DNA from: Gammaproteobacteria bacterium
GTDB taxonomy: Bacteria > Pseudomonadota > Gammaproteobacteria > Ga0077536
DNA length: 64,000 bases
Direction: 5' to 3'
Assembly: GCA_016191285.1 (NCBI GenBank)
Contig: JACPPA010000013.1
Coordinates: 124,001 to 188,000 of the forward strand
In this document: positions 16,204-24,709 of the stretch, one piece after another
Position numbering within the stretch: the first letter of the stretch is position 1
How the letters are laid out: every line of letters starts with the position of its first letter
The notes under the pieces: generated by a model
Told to the model about the DNA's origin: nothing
Seen by the model: the letters and a program-made list of their open reading frames with translations, nothing else
Databases searched by the model: none
Program-made: the position numbers and the translations under genes

Positions 16204-16222
16204 GGTATAAAAACGGTGTAAA
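16204..16222 (-). promoter_or_regulatory. Candidate KdpE direct-repeat operator
   Basis: On the leftward strand the sequence is TTTACACC-GTT-TTTATACC. These are two nearly identical 8-mers with an 11-bp period, the spacing OmpR-family dimers use. The half-sites resemble the TTTATAC/TTTACAC pair reported upstream of E. coli kdpFABC. The site ends 45 bp before the kdpD start, suggesting autoregulation of the operon. Confidence 0.5.
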
Positions 16223-16262
16223 CGTGGATGGGCATCGCGCCATACGACTCGACTAACCGCCT

Positions 16263-16307
16263 AAAAGGTGCCGGCGTGGTTATTAAATATCCACGCCGGC
16301 ACCTTTT
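16263..16307. terminator. 45-bp bidirectional hairpin terminator, copy D
   Basis: Identical by eye to copy A (9471-9515). It lies 8 bp beyond the stop of the leftward flavin monooxygenase gene and upstream of kdpD. Confidence 0.88.
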
Positions 16308-16314
16308 TGGTTAG

Positions 16315-17949
16315 CTAGACCGTCAGCGCAAATCCTTCGTAACCACGTGCGGCGACTTCCTTGCATTTGACGACATACGGCGGCACACCGAGGTACGGCA
16401 TGAAGATGCGTGGCTTACCGGGAATGTTGGCGCCTAGGTACCACGAATTGCAGTTCGGGTAGAGGGTGGTGTGAGCCACCGCATTAACGTGTTCGACCCA
16501 CTGGCTCTCCGCGTCCTCGGTCGCCTCAATAGTGCGCACCCCGCGCCGGTGCACGTAATCAATACACTCGCTCACCCAATTCACATGCTGTTCGATCGAC
16601 GGCAACATGTTCGACAGCACCGACGGACTACCGGGACCCGTAATCGTGAATAGATTGGGGAAACCCGCGGTGGCCAACCCGAGATAAGTGCGTGGACCGG
16701 CCGCCCATTTGGTTTTGAGTGCGAGGCCACCCTTGCCGCGAATATCAATTTTCTCCAAAGCGCCGGTCATCGCATCGAAACCGGTGGCAAAGATCAGGCG
16801 GTCGAAAGTGTATTCGGTATCTTGCACGCGCAGTCCATGCGGCGTGATTTCTTCGATGGGCGTAGTGCTGACATCCACCAATGTGACGTTGGGGCGATTG
16901 AAGGTAGCGTAGTAGCCGCTGTCGAGGCATAGGCGCTTACAGCCAACGACTTGGCGCGGCACTAATTTTTCGGCGAGTGCGGGATCTTTCACGATTGAGC
17001 GGATCTTGTCGCGGATGAATTCGGCGGCTGTCTCGTTGGCCTCTCCGCTCACGAGGAGATCACCATAGGCGCCGAGAAAGCCCAGGCTTCCATAATGCCA
17101 GCGTGCTTCGTATTCGCGCGTCCGCTCCTCGACCGCCACACTCAGCGCGGATTCGGGATTCGTTCGGAAATCAACGCCAAAGGGTTGTTGCCAATTGCGC
17201 GCGCGATACGCGGCGTAATCCGCTTTGATCGACTTCACCGAATCTAGATCGAGCGGACCGTTTTGCGCAGGGACCGAGTAACTCGCGGTGCGTTGAAACA
17301 CATGCAAATGCGCGGCCTGCTCGGCAATCAGCGGAATGGATTGGATGGCGGACGATCCGGTACCGATAATGCCCACGCGCTGGCCAGAAAAATCAACGCC
17401 TGCGTGCGGCCAATCACCTGTGTGATAGATCGGGCCAGAGAAATTTTCGAGGCCCTTGAACTGTGGACGATTGGTCGACGACAAGCACCCCGTCGCCATC
17501 ACGCAATACGTCGCAGTTATCGATTCACCGCGCTCGGTGGTAATCGCCCACCGCCCACTCGCGTCGTCGAACACCGCGGCGCGCACTCGCGTATTGAATT
17601 GAATATCGCGGCGTAGATCGAAGCGATCGGTCACGTGATTGGCGTAGCGCAGAATCTCGGGCTGTGTCGCATAACGTTCACTCCACGCCCATTCCTGCTG
17701 GAGCTCGGGCGAAAATTGATACGAATACTCCATGCTGAGCACATCGCAGCGCGCGCCCGGATAGCGATTCCAGTACCAGGTTCCACCGACTCCGTCGCCC
17801 GCTTCGAGCACTCGTGCGGCGAGTCCCAATTGGCGTAAGCGATGGAGCATATAGATCCCGGCAAAGCCCGCGCCGACAATAACGGCGTCTAATGAGGTGC
17901 GACCTGGTTCAGTTTGGGAGGTAACAGCGGACTTTTGAATCACGGGCAT
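16315..17949 (-). CDS. Flavin-containing Baeyer-Villiger-type monooxygenase
   Basis: 544 residues. FAD-binding GAGFAG at 26-31 is followed by GDGVGGTWYWNRYPGARCD, the standard BVMO start. The BVMO fingerprint F-x-G-x3-H-T-x2-W-P is present at 170-181 (FSGPIYHTGDWP), and the NADPH Rossmann motif GIIGTGSSAIQ lies at 193-203. Family members insert oxygen next to a ketone carbonyl, using NADPH and O2, in degradation of cyclic ketones, steroids or terpenoids. Substrate not readable. It is a single leftward gene with its own hairpin terminator. Confidence 0.93.
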   Translation of the reverse strand: MPVIQKSAVTSQTEPGRTSLDAVIVGAGFAGIYMLHRLRQLGLAARVLEAGDGVGGTWYWNRYPGARCDVLSMEYSYQFSPELQQEWAWSERYATQPEILRYANHVTDRFDLRRDIQFNTRVRAAVFDDASGRWAITTERGESITATYCVMATGCLSSTNRPQFKGLENFSGPIYHTGDWPHAGVDFSGQRVGIIGTGSSAIQSIPLIAEQAAHLHVFQRTASYSVPAQNGPLDLDSVKSIKADYAAYRARNWQQPFGVDFRTNPESALSVAVEERTREYEARWHYGSLGFLGAYGDLLVSGEANETAAEFIRDKIRSIVKDPALAEKLVPRQVVGCKRLCLDSGYYATFNRPNVTLVDVSTTPIEEITPHGLRVQDTEYTFDRLIFATGFDAMTGALEKIDIRGKGGLALKTKWAAGPRTYLGLATAGFPNLFTITGPGSPSVLSNMLPSIEQHVNWVSECIDYVHRRGVRTIEATEDAESQWVEHVNAVAHTTLYPNCNSWYLGANIPGKPRIFMPYLGVPPYVVKCKEVAARGYEGFALTV

Positions 17950-18087
17950 CGCTCTTTAGTTGCGTAACGTGGGGTAGCGGGCGCCCTTAAGGTGGGCTTA
18001 ATCTTTCCAGCGCGGACTCCGATTATTATCACCGCGCGGCGCCGCCAGCGGTACCGCGATATAAACGTTAACCAGGAGTCGGACCTC

Positions 18088-18411
18088 ATGCGCAATATTC
18101 TAGCCACGGCAGTGTTGGCATTGACAGTTGCTTTACCCGTTCATGCGATCGAATCGACGTTTGGAGCGCCGCTGATGGTGGCCGCCAATTCCCAGCAAGA
18201 TCGCATGAAAACTTGTAATGCCGACGCCAAAACCAAGGCACTCGCCGGCGCGGAACGGAAAGCGTTTATGAAAACCTGCCTCGGTGGCGGCAAGGCGGAA
18301 AAAGCCGGCACTCCACAAAACCGGATGAAATCCTGCAACAAAGACGCCGGCGTCAAGGGCCTCAAAGGCGCCGAACGTAAGCAATTCATGAGTGGTTGTT
18401 TGAAGGGCTAA
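18088..18411 (+). CDS. PsiF-repeat periplasmic protein
   Basis: 107 residues from the ATG at 18088, preceded by AGGAG. The open frame extends upstream, but this start gives a clean signal peptide (about 1-22, ending PVHA). Two PsiF repeats follow: RMKTCNADAKTKALAGAERK plus CL (about 46-73), and RMKSCNKDAGVKGLKGAERK plus CL (about 80-107). PsiF is phosphate-starvation-induced in E. coli and its function is unknown. No Pho box was identified. A terminator follows. Confidence 0.85.
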   Translation: MRNILATAVLALTVALPVHAIESTFGAPLMVAANSQQDRMKTCNADAKTKALAGAERKAFMKTCLGGGKAEKAGTPQNRMKSCNKDAGVKGLKGAERKQFMSGCLKG

Positions 18412-18433
18412 CGCCTAATTATCGGGACAGCAT

Positions 18434-18466
18434 GCGCAGCCGCGGATTAGCGGTTGCGTATTTTTT
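18434..18466 (+). terminator. Rho-independent terminator after the PsiF-like gene
   Basis: A 9-bp stem CGCAGCCGC / GCGGTTGCG with one G-T pair and a 6-nt loop is followed by TATTTTTT. Confidence 0.8.
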
Positions 18467-18539
18467 GCCCCGTGCCGCGTGATCGCGACAGCAAATCGGG
18501 CTAGGCTTGGTCTAACGACGGCCATTTAAACGAGCCCGC

Positions 18540-19631
18540 ATGTACGAAAAATTCTACGGCTTAAAAGCCAAACCGTTCAGTCTGCTGCCCGATCCGGCGT
18601 ATCTTTTTCAGAGTTCCAAGCACCAGCTCGCCTTGTCCTTGCTCGAATACGCCGTCAACAGCCGCTTAAGTCTCTCGGTACTGACCGGCGAAGTCGGTTC
18701 GGGCAAAACAACCCTGATCCGCCAGCTGATGTCGCAGCTCGAAGATTCGGTGACGGTGGGACTGATTTCGAACACGCATCGCTCGTTCGGCAATTTGATG
18801 CAATGGGTGGCGCTGGCTTTCAGCCTGCCGTTCAAGGATCGCGATAAGGTCGAGCTCTATCACGACTTCGTCGCTTTCGTGATTGACGAATATTCGCGCG
18901 GCAAGCAAACCTTGCTGATTGTCGACGAAGCGCAAAATCTCGATCCCGAAATACTCGAAGAATTGCGCCTCCTCACCAATGTGAACGCCGATGATCATCA
19001 GGTGCTGCAGATCCTCCTCGTTGGTCAACCCGAACTGCACGAGGTGCTGAAACGTCACGAATTACGACAACTTGCCCAGCGCATCAGTGTGTCCTCACGC
19101 CTCGAACCCTTGAGCGAAAAGGAAACCGCTGCGTATGTTCATCATCGGCTTGCGGTCGTTGGTGGTAAACCGGACATTTTTCATAAGAATGCGCTGCGCT
19201 TGATCTACTGGAACAGTGGTGGGATTCCGCGGGTCATTAACACGCTGTGCGAACTCGCGCTGGTTTACGGCTTCGCTGATGGTAAAGCAGAGATCGATGC
19301 GATCCTGATCGCGGATATCGCACGCGATCGCATCGACAGCGGGTTGTACGGCAACCTGGTTTACGACATGCGCACGCTCCGCGAACAAGCCGCGCATAAA
19401 CGTGCCGCGCGACGCGGCCGGCGCGCACCAGATTCAACTGACGACGGCGGCGCGACCTTGAGTGTTGAACCCGACGACGATGGCGCACCGAAAGCCGCGA
19501 TCGATTTAATCGTCGACGGCTCGAGTGTAAGCGACTTGCAGCGCCCCGAAGCAGTTGGCGGAATCGAGCCAAGCCCCGTAGTCGGCGCCAAGAAACCCGA
19601 GCGTCGCTCACAGCGCAAACGGCGGCGCTAA
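18540..19631 (+). CDS. ExeA/GspA-like AAA ATPase
   Basis: 363 residues. MYEKFYGLKAKPFSLLPDP is the classic ExeA start. Walker A GEVGSGKTT is at 50-58, Walker B LLIVDEAQNL at about 125-134, and the sensor region LLVGQPEL and arginine segment LAQRIS follow. The C-terminal 90 residues are charged and low complexity, with no peptidoglycan-binding domain or clear membrane helix. ExeA helps insert the type II secretin; related ATPases serve exopolysaccharide/PEP-CTERM loci or transposons. No secretion genes flank it, so its partner is unknown. Confidence 0.85.
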   Translation: MYEKFYGLKAKPFSLLPDPAYLFQSSKHQLALSLLEYAVNSRLSLSVLTGEVGSGKTTLIRQLMSQLEDSVTVGLISNTHRSFGNLMQWVALAFSLPFKDRDKVELYHDFVAFVIDEYSRGKQTLLIVDEAQNLDPEILEELRLLTNVNADDHQVLQILLVGQPELHEVLKRHELRQLAQRISVSSRLEPLSEKETAAYVHHRLAVVGGKPDIFHKNALRLIYWNSGGIPRVINTLCELALVYGFADGKAEIDAILIADIARDRIDSGLYGNLVYDMRTLREQAAHKRAARRGRRAPDSTDDGGATLSVEPDDDGAPKAAIDLIVDGSSVSDLQRPEAVGGIEPSPVVGAKKPERRSQRKRRR

Positions 19632-19648
19632 GGGCGGCCCGAAAATCC

Positions 19649-20365
19649 GTGCGGTTAAATAAACTCGTTAGCGACGGCGGCCGGTGTTCCCGCCGCGAAG
19701 CGGATCGTCTAATCGTCGAACGCCGGGTCACAGTTAACGGTAGGTTTGTTGACCTCGGCGCGCAGGTCGAAGCGGATGATGAAATTCGGCTCGATAACGA
19801 AATCCTCCGCACTAGTCTGCAGCGCCGCGCAAAATCGAAAATTTACATCGCGTTCAATAAACCCGTTGGGGTCACCTGTACCACCGATCAGCGGGTGGAA
19901 GGCAACATTATCGATTTCATCGACCATGCCGAACGCATCTTCCCGATCGGTCGGCTCGATAAAGACTCGGAAGGGCTGATACTGTTGACCAACGACGGTG
20001 ACATCGTCAACGAGATCTTGCGCGCGGAGAATCGGCACGAAAAGGAATATCTGGTGGCCGTGGATAAACCGATAACCGACGCGTTTCTCACCGGTATGGC
20101 CCATGGGGTGCGAATTCACCGCACAAAGACCCTGCCCTGCCGCATCATGCGCACCGGAAAATATACGTTTCGGATAATCCTGGTGCAGGGATTGAATCGG
20201 CAAATCCGTCTGATGTGCGCGGCGTTCGATTACGCCGTGCGAGGCCTGCAACGACAACGAATTAAGAATATCCGACTCGATCGTCTCAAGCTCGGCGGCT
20301 GGCGAAATCTTTCACCCGCGGAGCTCGATGGCTTGTTGCCGACACGGCAGCTAGAGCAGCCTTAA
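19649..20365 (+). CDS. rluF: RsuA/RluF-family 23S rRNA pseudouridine synthase
   Basis: 238 residues from GTG, 17 bp after the ExeA-like gene. S4 RNA-binding domain (RLNKLVSDGGRCSRREADRLI, residues 2-55), then catalytic Asp104 in GRLDKDSEGL. The C-terminal GLNRQIRLMC and R-x-RIKNIRLDRLKLGGWR match RluF more than RsuA, RluB or RluE. RluF modifies U2604 (and U2605) of 23S rRNA. The last 4 bp overlap the end of the convergent flavoreductase gene. Confidence 0.85.
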   Translation: MRLNKLVSDGGRCSRREADRLIVERRVTVNGRFVDLGAQVEADDEIRLDNEILRTSLQRRAKSKIYIAFNKPVGVTCTTDQRVEGNIIDFIDHAERIFPIGRLDKDSEGLILLTNDGDIVNEILRAENRHEKEYLVAVDKPITDAFLTGMAHGVRIHRTKTLPCRIMRTGKYTFRIILVQGLNRQIRLMCAAFDYAVRGLQRQRIKNIRLDRLKLGGWRNLSPAELDGLLPTRQLEQP

Positions 20366-21369
20366 CTCGCGGGGTGAAACTTGTCGTAGAAAAGTTGATT
20401 GTCGCGGATCCCTTTTGCTTCGAGCAACGTCCCAACAATGTCACACATATGGGGCGCGCCGCAGAGATAGGCATCGTAGTGACTGGCATCTGCGATCTCG
20501 TGCTGGAGCGCCGATGTCACGCGACCACGACGGCCAGCCCACTCGGGAGCGGCACGGCTAAGTGTCGGCCGATAACTAAATCGATCGCCTAGCCGTGTGG
20601 CATAGGAATCCATATGCGCGGCAAGTGGCAAATCAGCGGCGGTTCGCGCGCCGTAGAATAATTCAAAGCGACGCGGATCCTCCCGCTCCATCGCGTCTTC
20701 CAAGATCGACAAGAGCGGCGCGATACCGGCGCCTGTCGCCACCAACAACACCGGTGCCGCGCCTGCCCGCAAATAACTCATCCCAAACGGCCCCCGCAGC
20801 GCCATTGAGGTGCCACGAGTCATTGTCGGTAAGGCGCCCGAAAACATGCCGCTGGCAACGTGCTTCATGACAAACTCGAGGCGGCTGCCATGCGCTGGCG
20901 ATGACGCTATTGAGTACGAGCGCCACCCACCGCCGTCGTGCGCTTGCAATTCGACAAATTGGCCGGGATAAAATTTAAGTGGCGCGTCCAACTCCAGCGT
21001 AAGTTGCCACAGACTAGGCGTTACTTGCGTCACCCCTGCCACCGTGCCGACGCGCGCGCTCGGCGTCACCAGCGGCAAACTGCGCGGATCTGTCTCACCG
21101 CGCGTCGCAATGACGAGGTCCGACAACGGCCGTGCGCAACACAGCAGGGCAAACCCTTCCTCGCGCTCTGCTTCGGTCAACGAATAGATCGACGCGCCGC
21201 CGTGATCGACCTCCCCGGCCTCGAGAAAATATTTACAGGTAGAACAATTACCGTGCCGACAACCGTATGCGAGCGCGATGCCTTGACGCAGCCCGGCGTC
21301 TAGCACCGATTCCTCGGCATCGATTTGAAACGATTCGCCGCTGGGCACGATCTTGGCCTGGTAGGTCAT
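20362..21369 (-). CDS. 2Fe-2S ferredoxin-FAD-NAD(P)H reductase (CDP-6-deoxy-glucoseen reductase-like)
   Basis: 335 residues. Plant-type ferredoxin domain at 1-90 with cysteines 37, 42, 45 and 77 or 78. FAD domain at about 100-200 with RSYSIASSP, NAD domain at about 205-330 with LLVATGAGIAPLLSIL and the C-terminal CGAPHMC segment. It transfers electrons from NAD(P)H through FAD and the iron-sulfur cluster to a partner such as an oxygenase or flavin. A partner oxygenase component is not adjacent. Named CDP-6-deoxy-delta-3,4-glucoseen reductase in many genomes, usually without evidence. Confidence 0.88.
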   Translation of the reverse strand: MTYQAKIVPSGESFQIDAEESVLDAGLRQGIALAYGCRHGNCSTCKYFLEAGEVDHGGASIYSLTEAEREEGFALLCCARPLSDLVIATRGETDPRSLPLVTPSARVGTVAGVTQVTPSLWQLTLELDAPLKFYPGQFVELQAHDGGGWRSYSIASSPAHGSRLEFVMKHVASGMFSGALPTMTRGTSMALRGPFGMSYLRAGAAPVLLVATGAGIAPLLSILEDAMEREDPRRFELFYGARTAADLPLAAHMDSYATRLGDRFSYRPTLSRAAPEWAGRRGRVTSALQHEIADASHYDAYLCGAPHMCDIVGTLLEAKGIRDNQLFYDKFHPAS

Positions 21370-21635
21370 GCTTTTTGTTCCACTGATTTCAAGCTAAATA
21401 GCCTGCACTGTAACTTAAGACCAACGCAAGCTTCGAGGCGGTGTCGACACCGGATGCCGAGAACCCCGTCATCCCGGAACGTGCGCAGCCCTTACAGACG
21501 TCACCCCGGAATTCGCGCAGCGAAACTCCGGGGCGGGATCCCGCTGGTAGTTCAGGCGCCCCTGGCTCCCGGGTCGGCGCGGCTCGCCGCTTCGCCCGGG
21601 ATGACGGACCTCACAATTTAGGCCGGGTTCGAATC

Positions 21636-21754
21636 GCACTTACAAAAGCTGAAATGCCGGGAAAGATGCGCAATCCTGGCCCGTCGTCATTCCGGCGAAT
21701 TCCCGGCTTTCGCCGGGAGGAATCCAGTCAAACAATGAATTCATTTTTCACTGG
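21636..21754 (+). repeat. About 120-bp dispersed repeat, copy 1
   Basis: Contains GCTGAAATGCCGGGAAAGAT, a central CCCGGCTTTCGCCGGG-type palindrome and an end TCATTTTTCACTGG. The complement of 50355-50472 matches nearly along its whole length. Confidence 0.8.
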
Positions 21755-21770
21755 CCACCAATGGCGCCTT

Positions 21771-21868
21771 GTGGGGGCCGCTTTAGCGGCGAATCGTTCA
21801 AGCCTTAAATCCTCGTCCAGGCAGCCAGGATTCGCGGCTAAAGCCGCTCCCACAGTACAGGCTCCCAC
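21771..21868. repeat. GTGGGAGC-family repeat, long form
   Basis: GTGGGGGCCGCTTTAGCGGC, a spacer with TTCAAGCCT and CCTCGTCCAGGC, then ATTCGCGGCTAAAGCCGCTC and CCCAC, ending in a further GCTCCCAC. The same long form occurs at 33000 and 33113. Confidence 0.8.
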
Positions 21869-21974
21869 AATAACTACCCGTCGATTTATGCAAGTCCATC
21901 ACCGGACAGCCGTGCACCAGATCGAATCTTGTAAACGGTATAGACGAGACGCCAAGTCGGTTATCTACGCGCCG

Positions 21975-22775
21975 TTACCGCGCCGAGGGAAAACGCGCCG
22001 GACGTTTCTCTTTAACCGCCGCAACGCCTTCTTTGGCGTCTTCACCCAGGAAGCACAACATTTCTATCGCCAGCGAATTATCGAATGCCGGGCCGGCGGC
22101 GCGGATCCAATTATTCAGGGCTTTCTTGGTCCCGCGAATCGCCGGCTGGCTCCCGACGCCGAGTTTGTGTGCAACCTTGAGCGCGCGTGGTAAGACTTCG
22201 TCTGCTGGCGCGCAGAGGCTAACCAAGCCGATGCGTTCGGCTTCCTTGCCATCGATAAAATCCGCGGTCATCAGGTAATACTTGGCTTTGGCCATGCCGC
22301 ACAATAGCGGCCAAATGATGACGGCGTGATCGCCAGCGGCCACACCGAGCCGCACATGGCCATCGGTGAGTCGCGCCGTTTCCGACATGATGCTGATGTC
22401 GGCCATCAAGGCCACGGCCAACCCGGCGCCGACGGCAATGCCATTGATCGCCGAGATAATCGGCTTATCGCAATCGAGAATGCGATAAACGATATCGGCG
22501 GCCTCTTGCATCGTGTTCGAGATCTTCGCGGCATCGCCCACCATCTCGGTAATCCAGTCGAGATCGCCGCCGGCGGAAAACGCCTGATCGCCAGCACCGG
22601 TGATGACCACGACCCGCACCGCCGGATCGTCGTTGACTACAGTCCAGATCTTCGTCAGTTCCCAGTGCAACCGTGCGTTGGTCGCGTTCATCACTTCTGG
22701 GCGGTTAATGGTGATGAGCAGCACGCCATGTTCCTGCTGATCGAATTTAAGAAATTGGAAATCGGAGTAATTCAT
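21975..22775 (-). CDS. Enoyl-CoA hydratase/isomerase (crotonase) family protein
   Basis: 266 residues. Crotonase fold: GVLLITINRPEVMNATN at the N-terminus, AFSAGGDLDWI for the first oxyanion-hole segment, and INGIAVGAGLAVALMADISI for the second. The glutamates needed for hydration are not evident: the usual PE-x-x-LG site reads GHVRLG, and the next helix has YY where the second Glu is expected. It may therefore be an isomerase, hydrolase or other acyl-CoA lyase. Neighbouring SDR and DUF455 genes run the same way, separated by a repeat. Confidence 0.85.
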   Translation of the reverse strand: MNYSDFQFLKFDQQEHGVLLITINRPEVMNATNARLHWELTKIWTVVNDDPAVRVVVITGAGDQAFSAGGDLDWITEMVGDAAKISNTMQEAADIVYRILDCDKPIISAINGIAVGAGLAVALMADISIMSETARLTDGHVRLGVAAGDHAVIIWPLLCGMAKAKYYLMTADFIDGKEAERIGLVSLCAPADEVLPRALKVAHKLGVGSQPAIRGTKKALNNWIRAAGPAFDNSLAIEMLCFLGEDAKEGVAAVKEKRPARFPSAR

Positions 22776-22870
22776 CGATCTTTTCCTCGGAATTAAGGTG
22801 CCGGCATTGGTTCAAATTAAGACTAGCGTAGTCTCCCGCAAGAACATCGAACTATCGATTCGTTGTCATG

Positions 22871-22933
22871 GTGGGAGCGGCTTTAGCCGCGAATTGGCCT
22901 CGGCAAAGATTCGAAGCTCAAAGCGGCTCCCAC
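22871..22933. repeat. GTGGGAGC-family repeat, short form
   Basis: GTGGGAGCGGCTTTAGCCGC ... ATTCGAAGCTCAAAGCGGCT and CCCAC, almost identical to the unit at 3173. It lies between the crotonase and SDR genes. Confidence 0.85.
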
Positions 22934-22976
22934 AAAGCGCGACCAGGAACAACGGCAACCCTTCGCAAGCACCCTA

Positions 22977-23852
22977 TTAAGAGTTCACCGGCCGCGTGGT
23001 ATTGGCTTCGCCGGTGGTGCCTTTGTTCATGCGGCTGCGTTGCATGACGGCTTCGCGCGGAATGCCGAAGCGCTCCCATACATCCGGGCCGATTGCGGTC
23101 AAGGCGCCGTCGACCACGATCGCTTCACCATTTACAAAGCGTGAATCGTCGCTCGCGAGAAACAAGCAAGTGCCGGCAATATCAGCGCCGGTGCCGTGCT
23201 CGGGCCACGGCTGCAAGCCATCTAGATGACGGCCGGCTTCTTCCATAGACACCTGATTCGAGCGCGTTAGCCCGGTCAAAATGAATCCGGGGCAAATGGC
23301 ATTGACGCGAATCCGCTGCGGCGCGAGTTGCGCCGCGGCGGCGCGCGTCATGTTGATGACGGCCGCCTTGGCGGCCGAATACGCCAAAGGTCCGCAACCG
23401 CCGGAAATCCCCGCCACCGAGGCCGTGTTGACGATCACGCCGCCATGGCCCTGCCGGCGAAACAGGCGCGTCGCGTGTTTGATGCCGAAGAACACGCCCT
23501 TGACCAACACATCGAAGGTGTAATCCCATTCCTCTTCTTCCAGATCCCATACCGGACCGATGGCGCCACCGACGCCGGCGTTGTTGAACACGATATCGAG
23601 CTGCCCAAATTCGCTTCGCGCGCAATCGATCATCGCTGCAACATCGGTTTCTTTGGCGACATCGACCTTAATGAAACGGGCCGCGCCGCCGAAGCCGGCG
23701 GCGGCCACTTCGGCGAGCGTCGCGGCGCCGCTCTCGGCGTTGAAGTCCGCGATGACCACGCGTGCGCCTTCGGCGAGAAAACGCAGCACGGTAGCCTTGC
23801 CCATGCCGCCCGCGCCGCCAGTTATCACCGCCACTTTATCTCGTAGTTTCAT
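22977..23852 (-). CDS. Short-chain dehydrogenase/reductase (SDR)
   Basis: 291 residues. NAD(P)-binding TGGAGGMGKA at 11-20, NNAGVGG, and the catalytic YSAAKAA, followed by the C-terminal substrate region (INGEAIVVDGALTAIGPDVWERFG). ADFNAE after the second strand favours NAD over NADP. It oxidises a hydroxyl or reduces a ketone on an unknown substrate; the adjacent crotonase-fold gene suggests acyl-CoA or sterol/terpenoid metabolism (inference). The tail after residue 265 is longer than in most classical SDRs. Confidence 0.9.
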   Translation of the reverse strand: MKLRDKVAVITGGAGGMGKATVLRFLAEGARVVIADFNAESGAATLAEVAAAGFGGAARFIKVDVAKETDVAAMIDCARSEFGQLDIVFNNAGVGGAIGPVWDLEEEEWDYTFDVLVKGVFFGIKHATRLFRRQGHGGVIVNTASVAGISGGCGPLAYSAAKAAVINMTRAAAAQLAPQRIRVNAICPGFILTGLTRSNQVSMEEAGRHLDGLQPWPEHGTGADIAGTCLFLASDDSRFVNGEAIVVDGALTAIGPDVWERFGIPREAVMQRSRMNKGTTGEANTTRPVNS

Positions 23853-23887
23853 CCGCAGATCTCCTCACGCTAAAAAGTCTCACCCTA

Positions 23888-24703
23888 TCATCGAACTTCG
23901 GATTCCGCTCGCTGGCGCATCTGTGCCAATTCCAGCGCGCTGAAGCCGGCGGCCTGGCGCGCCTCGTCGTTGAACGGCGGATGCGGCGGTTTAATGCCGT
24001 ATTCGATACACAAGCGTGGAAAGGCGGCAATCGGATCCAAACCGCGTTCGGCGCACAAGTATTCGTACCACCGATTGCCAATGGCGACATGACCGATCTC
24101 ATCGCGTAACACCGTTTCAAGGATCGCGACGGCGGCGTGATCGTGGACGGCGCTAAGGCGCCGCTGCAGCGCGGGTGTCACGTCCAACCCCCGTGCTTCC
24201 AAAATTCTGGGCACCAAGGCCATTCGAGCAAGGACATCGTCGCGAGTTTTAGTCGCGGCTTCCCACAGGCCGCCGTGCACCGGGTAATCGCCATATGCGG
24301 CGCCCAAGGCCGTCAAATGCGCCACAAGCAAACTGAAGTGATGGGCCTCTTCCGCCGCGACATGCAACCAATCGAGATAATACGCACGCGGCAAATCAGC
24401 AAACCGCACCACCGCATCAAGCGCGAGATTCACAGCGTTAAATTCAATATGCGCCAGCGCGTGGATTAATGCCGCGCGGCCAGCCGGAGTTCCCAACCGG
24501 CGGCGTGGCACACGTGCCGGATGGACCAGCACCAGGTGCAGGGGCTGGCCGGGGAGATCGGGTGCGCCGGGCTGGCCCGCGCAGTTGACGGTCAAAGCGG
24601 CTTCGATAGCGCGCTGCTGAAGATCCGCGACCGCTTCGATCTTGGCCCCCGGTGTCACGAGTTCGAGCGCATCACGCGCCGCTTCGCGCAACTCAATCGT
24701 CAT
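23888..24703 (-). CDS. DUF455 ferritin-like protein
   Basis: 271 residues. Repeated E-x-x-H-like motifs of a di-iron/ferritin-like four-helix bundle are visible: ALAHIEFNAVNLALD, HVAAEEAHHFSLL and LRDEIGHVAIGNRWY. The proline-rich PGQPLHLVLVHPARVPRRRLGTPAGRAAL is the typical DUF455 N-terminal segment. These proteins resemble MiaE-type tRNA hydroxylases in fold, but their role is unknown. It lies 6 bp from the next leftward gene (24710) and 35 bp from the SDR gene. Confidence 0.88.
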   Translation of the reverse strand: MTIELREAARDALELVTPGAKIEAVADLQQRAIEAALTVNCAGQPGAPDLPGQPLHLVLVHPARVPRRRLGTPAGRAALIHALAHIEFNAVNLALDAVVRFADLPRAYYLDWLHVAAEEAHHFSLLVAHLTALGAAYGDYPVHGGLWEAATKTRDDVLARMALVPRILEARGLDVTPALQRRLSAVHDHAAVAILETVLRDEIGHVAIGNRWYEYLCAERGLDPIAAFPRLCIEYGIKPPHPPFNDEARQAAGFSALELAQMRQRAESEVR

Positions 24704-24709
24704 GTTGCT

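Larger units (their letters stand above)
21370..21974. other. 605-bp gene-free, repeat-rich stretch
   Basis: No believable gene. 21466-21610 holds REP-like palindromes of the ATTCCGGC/CCCGGG type (such as CACCCCGGAATTCGC with AAACTCCGGGG, and CTCCCGGG with CCCGGGAT). 21636-21754 is one copy of a dispersed repeat also at 50355, and 21771-21868 a GTGGGAGC-family unit. A long rightward open frame crosses all of these and is judged spurious. Confidence 0.75.

Noticed and set aside
18540-19631. Start of a type II secretion or transposon (TniB-like) locus
   Set aside because: The ATPase is of ExeA type, but no gsp, tniA or exopolysaccharide gene lies nearby.
21441-22193. 250-codon rightward frame
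   Set aside because: Runs through REP and GTGGGAGC repeats and into the 3' end of the opposite crotonase gene.
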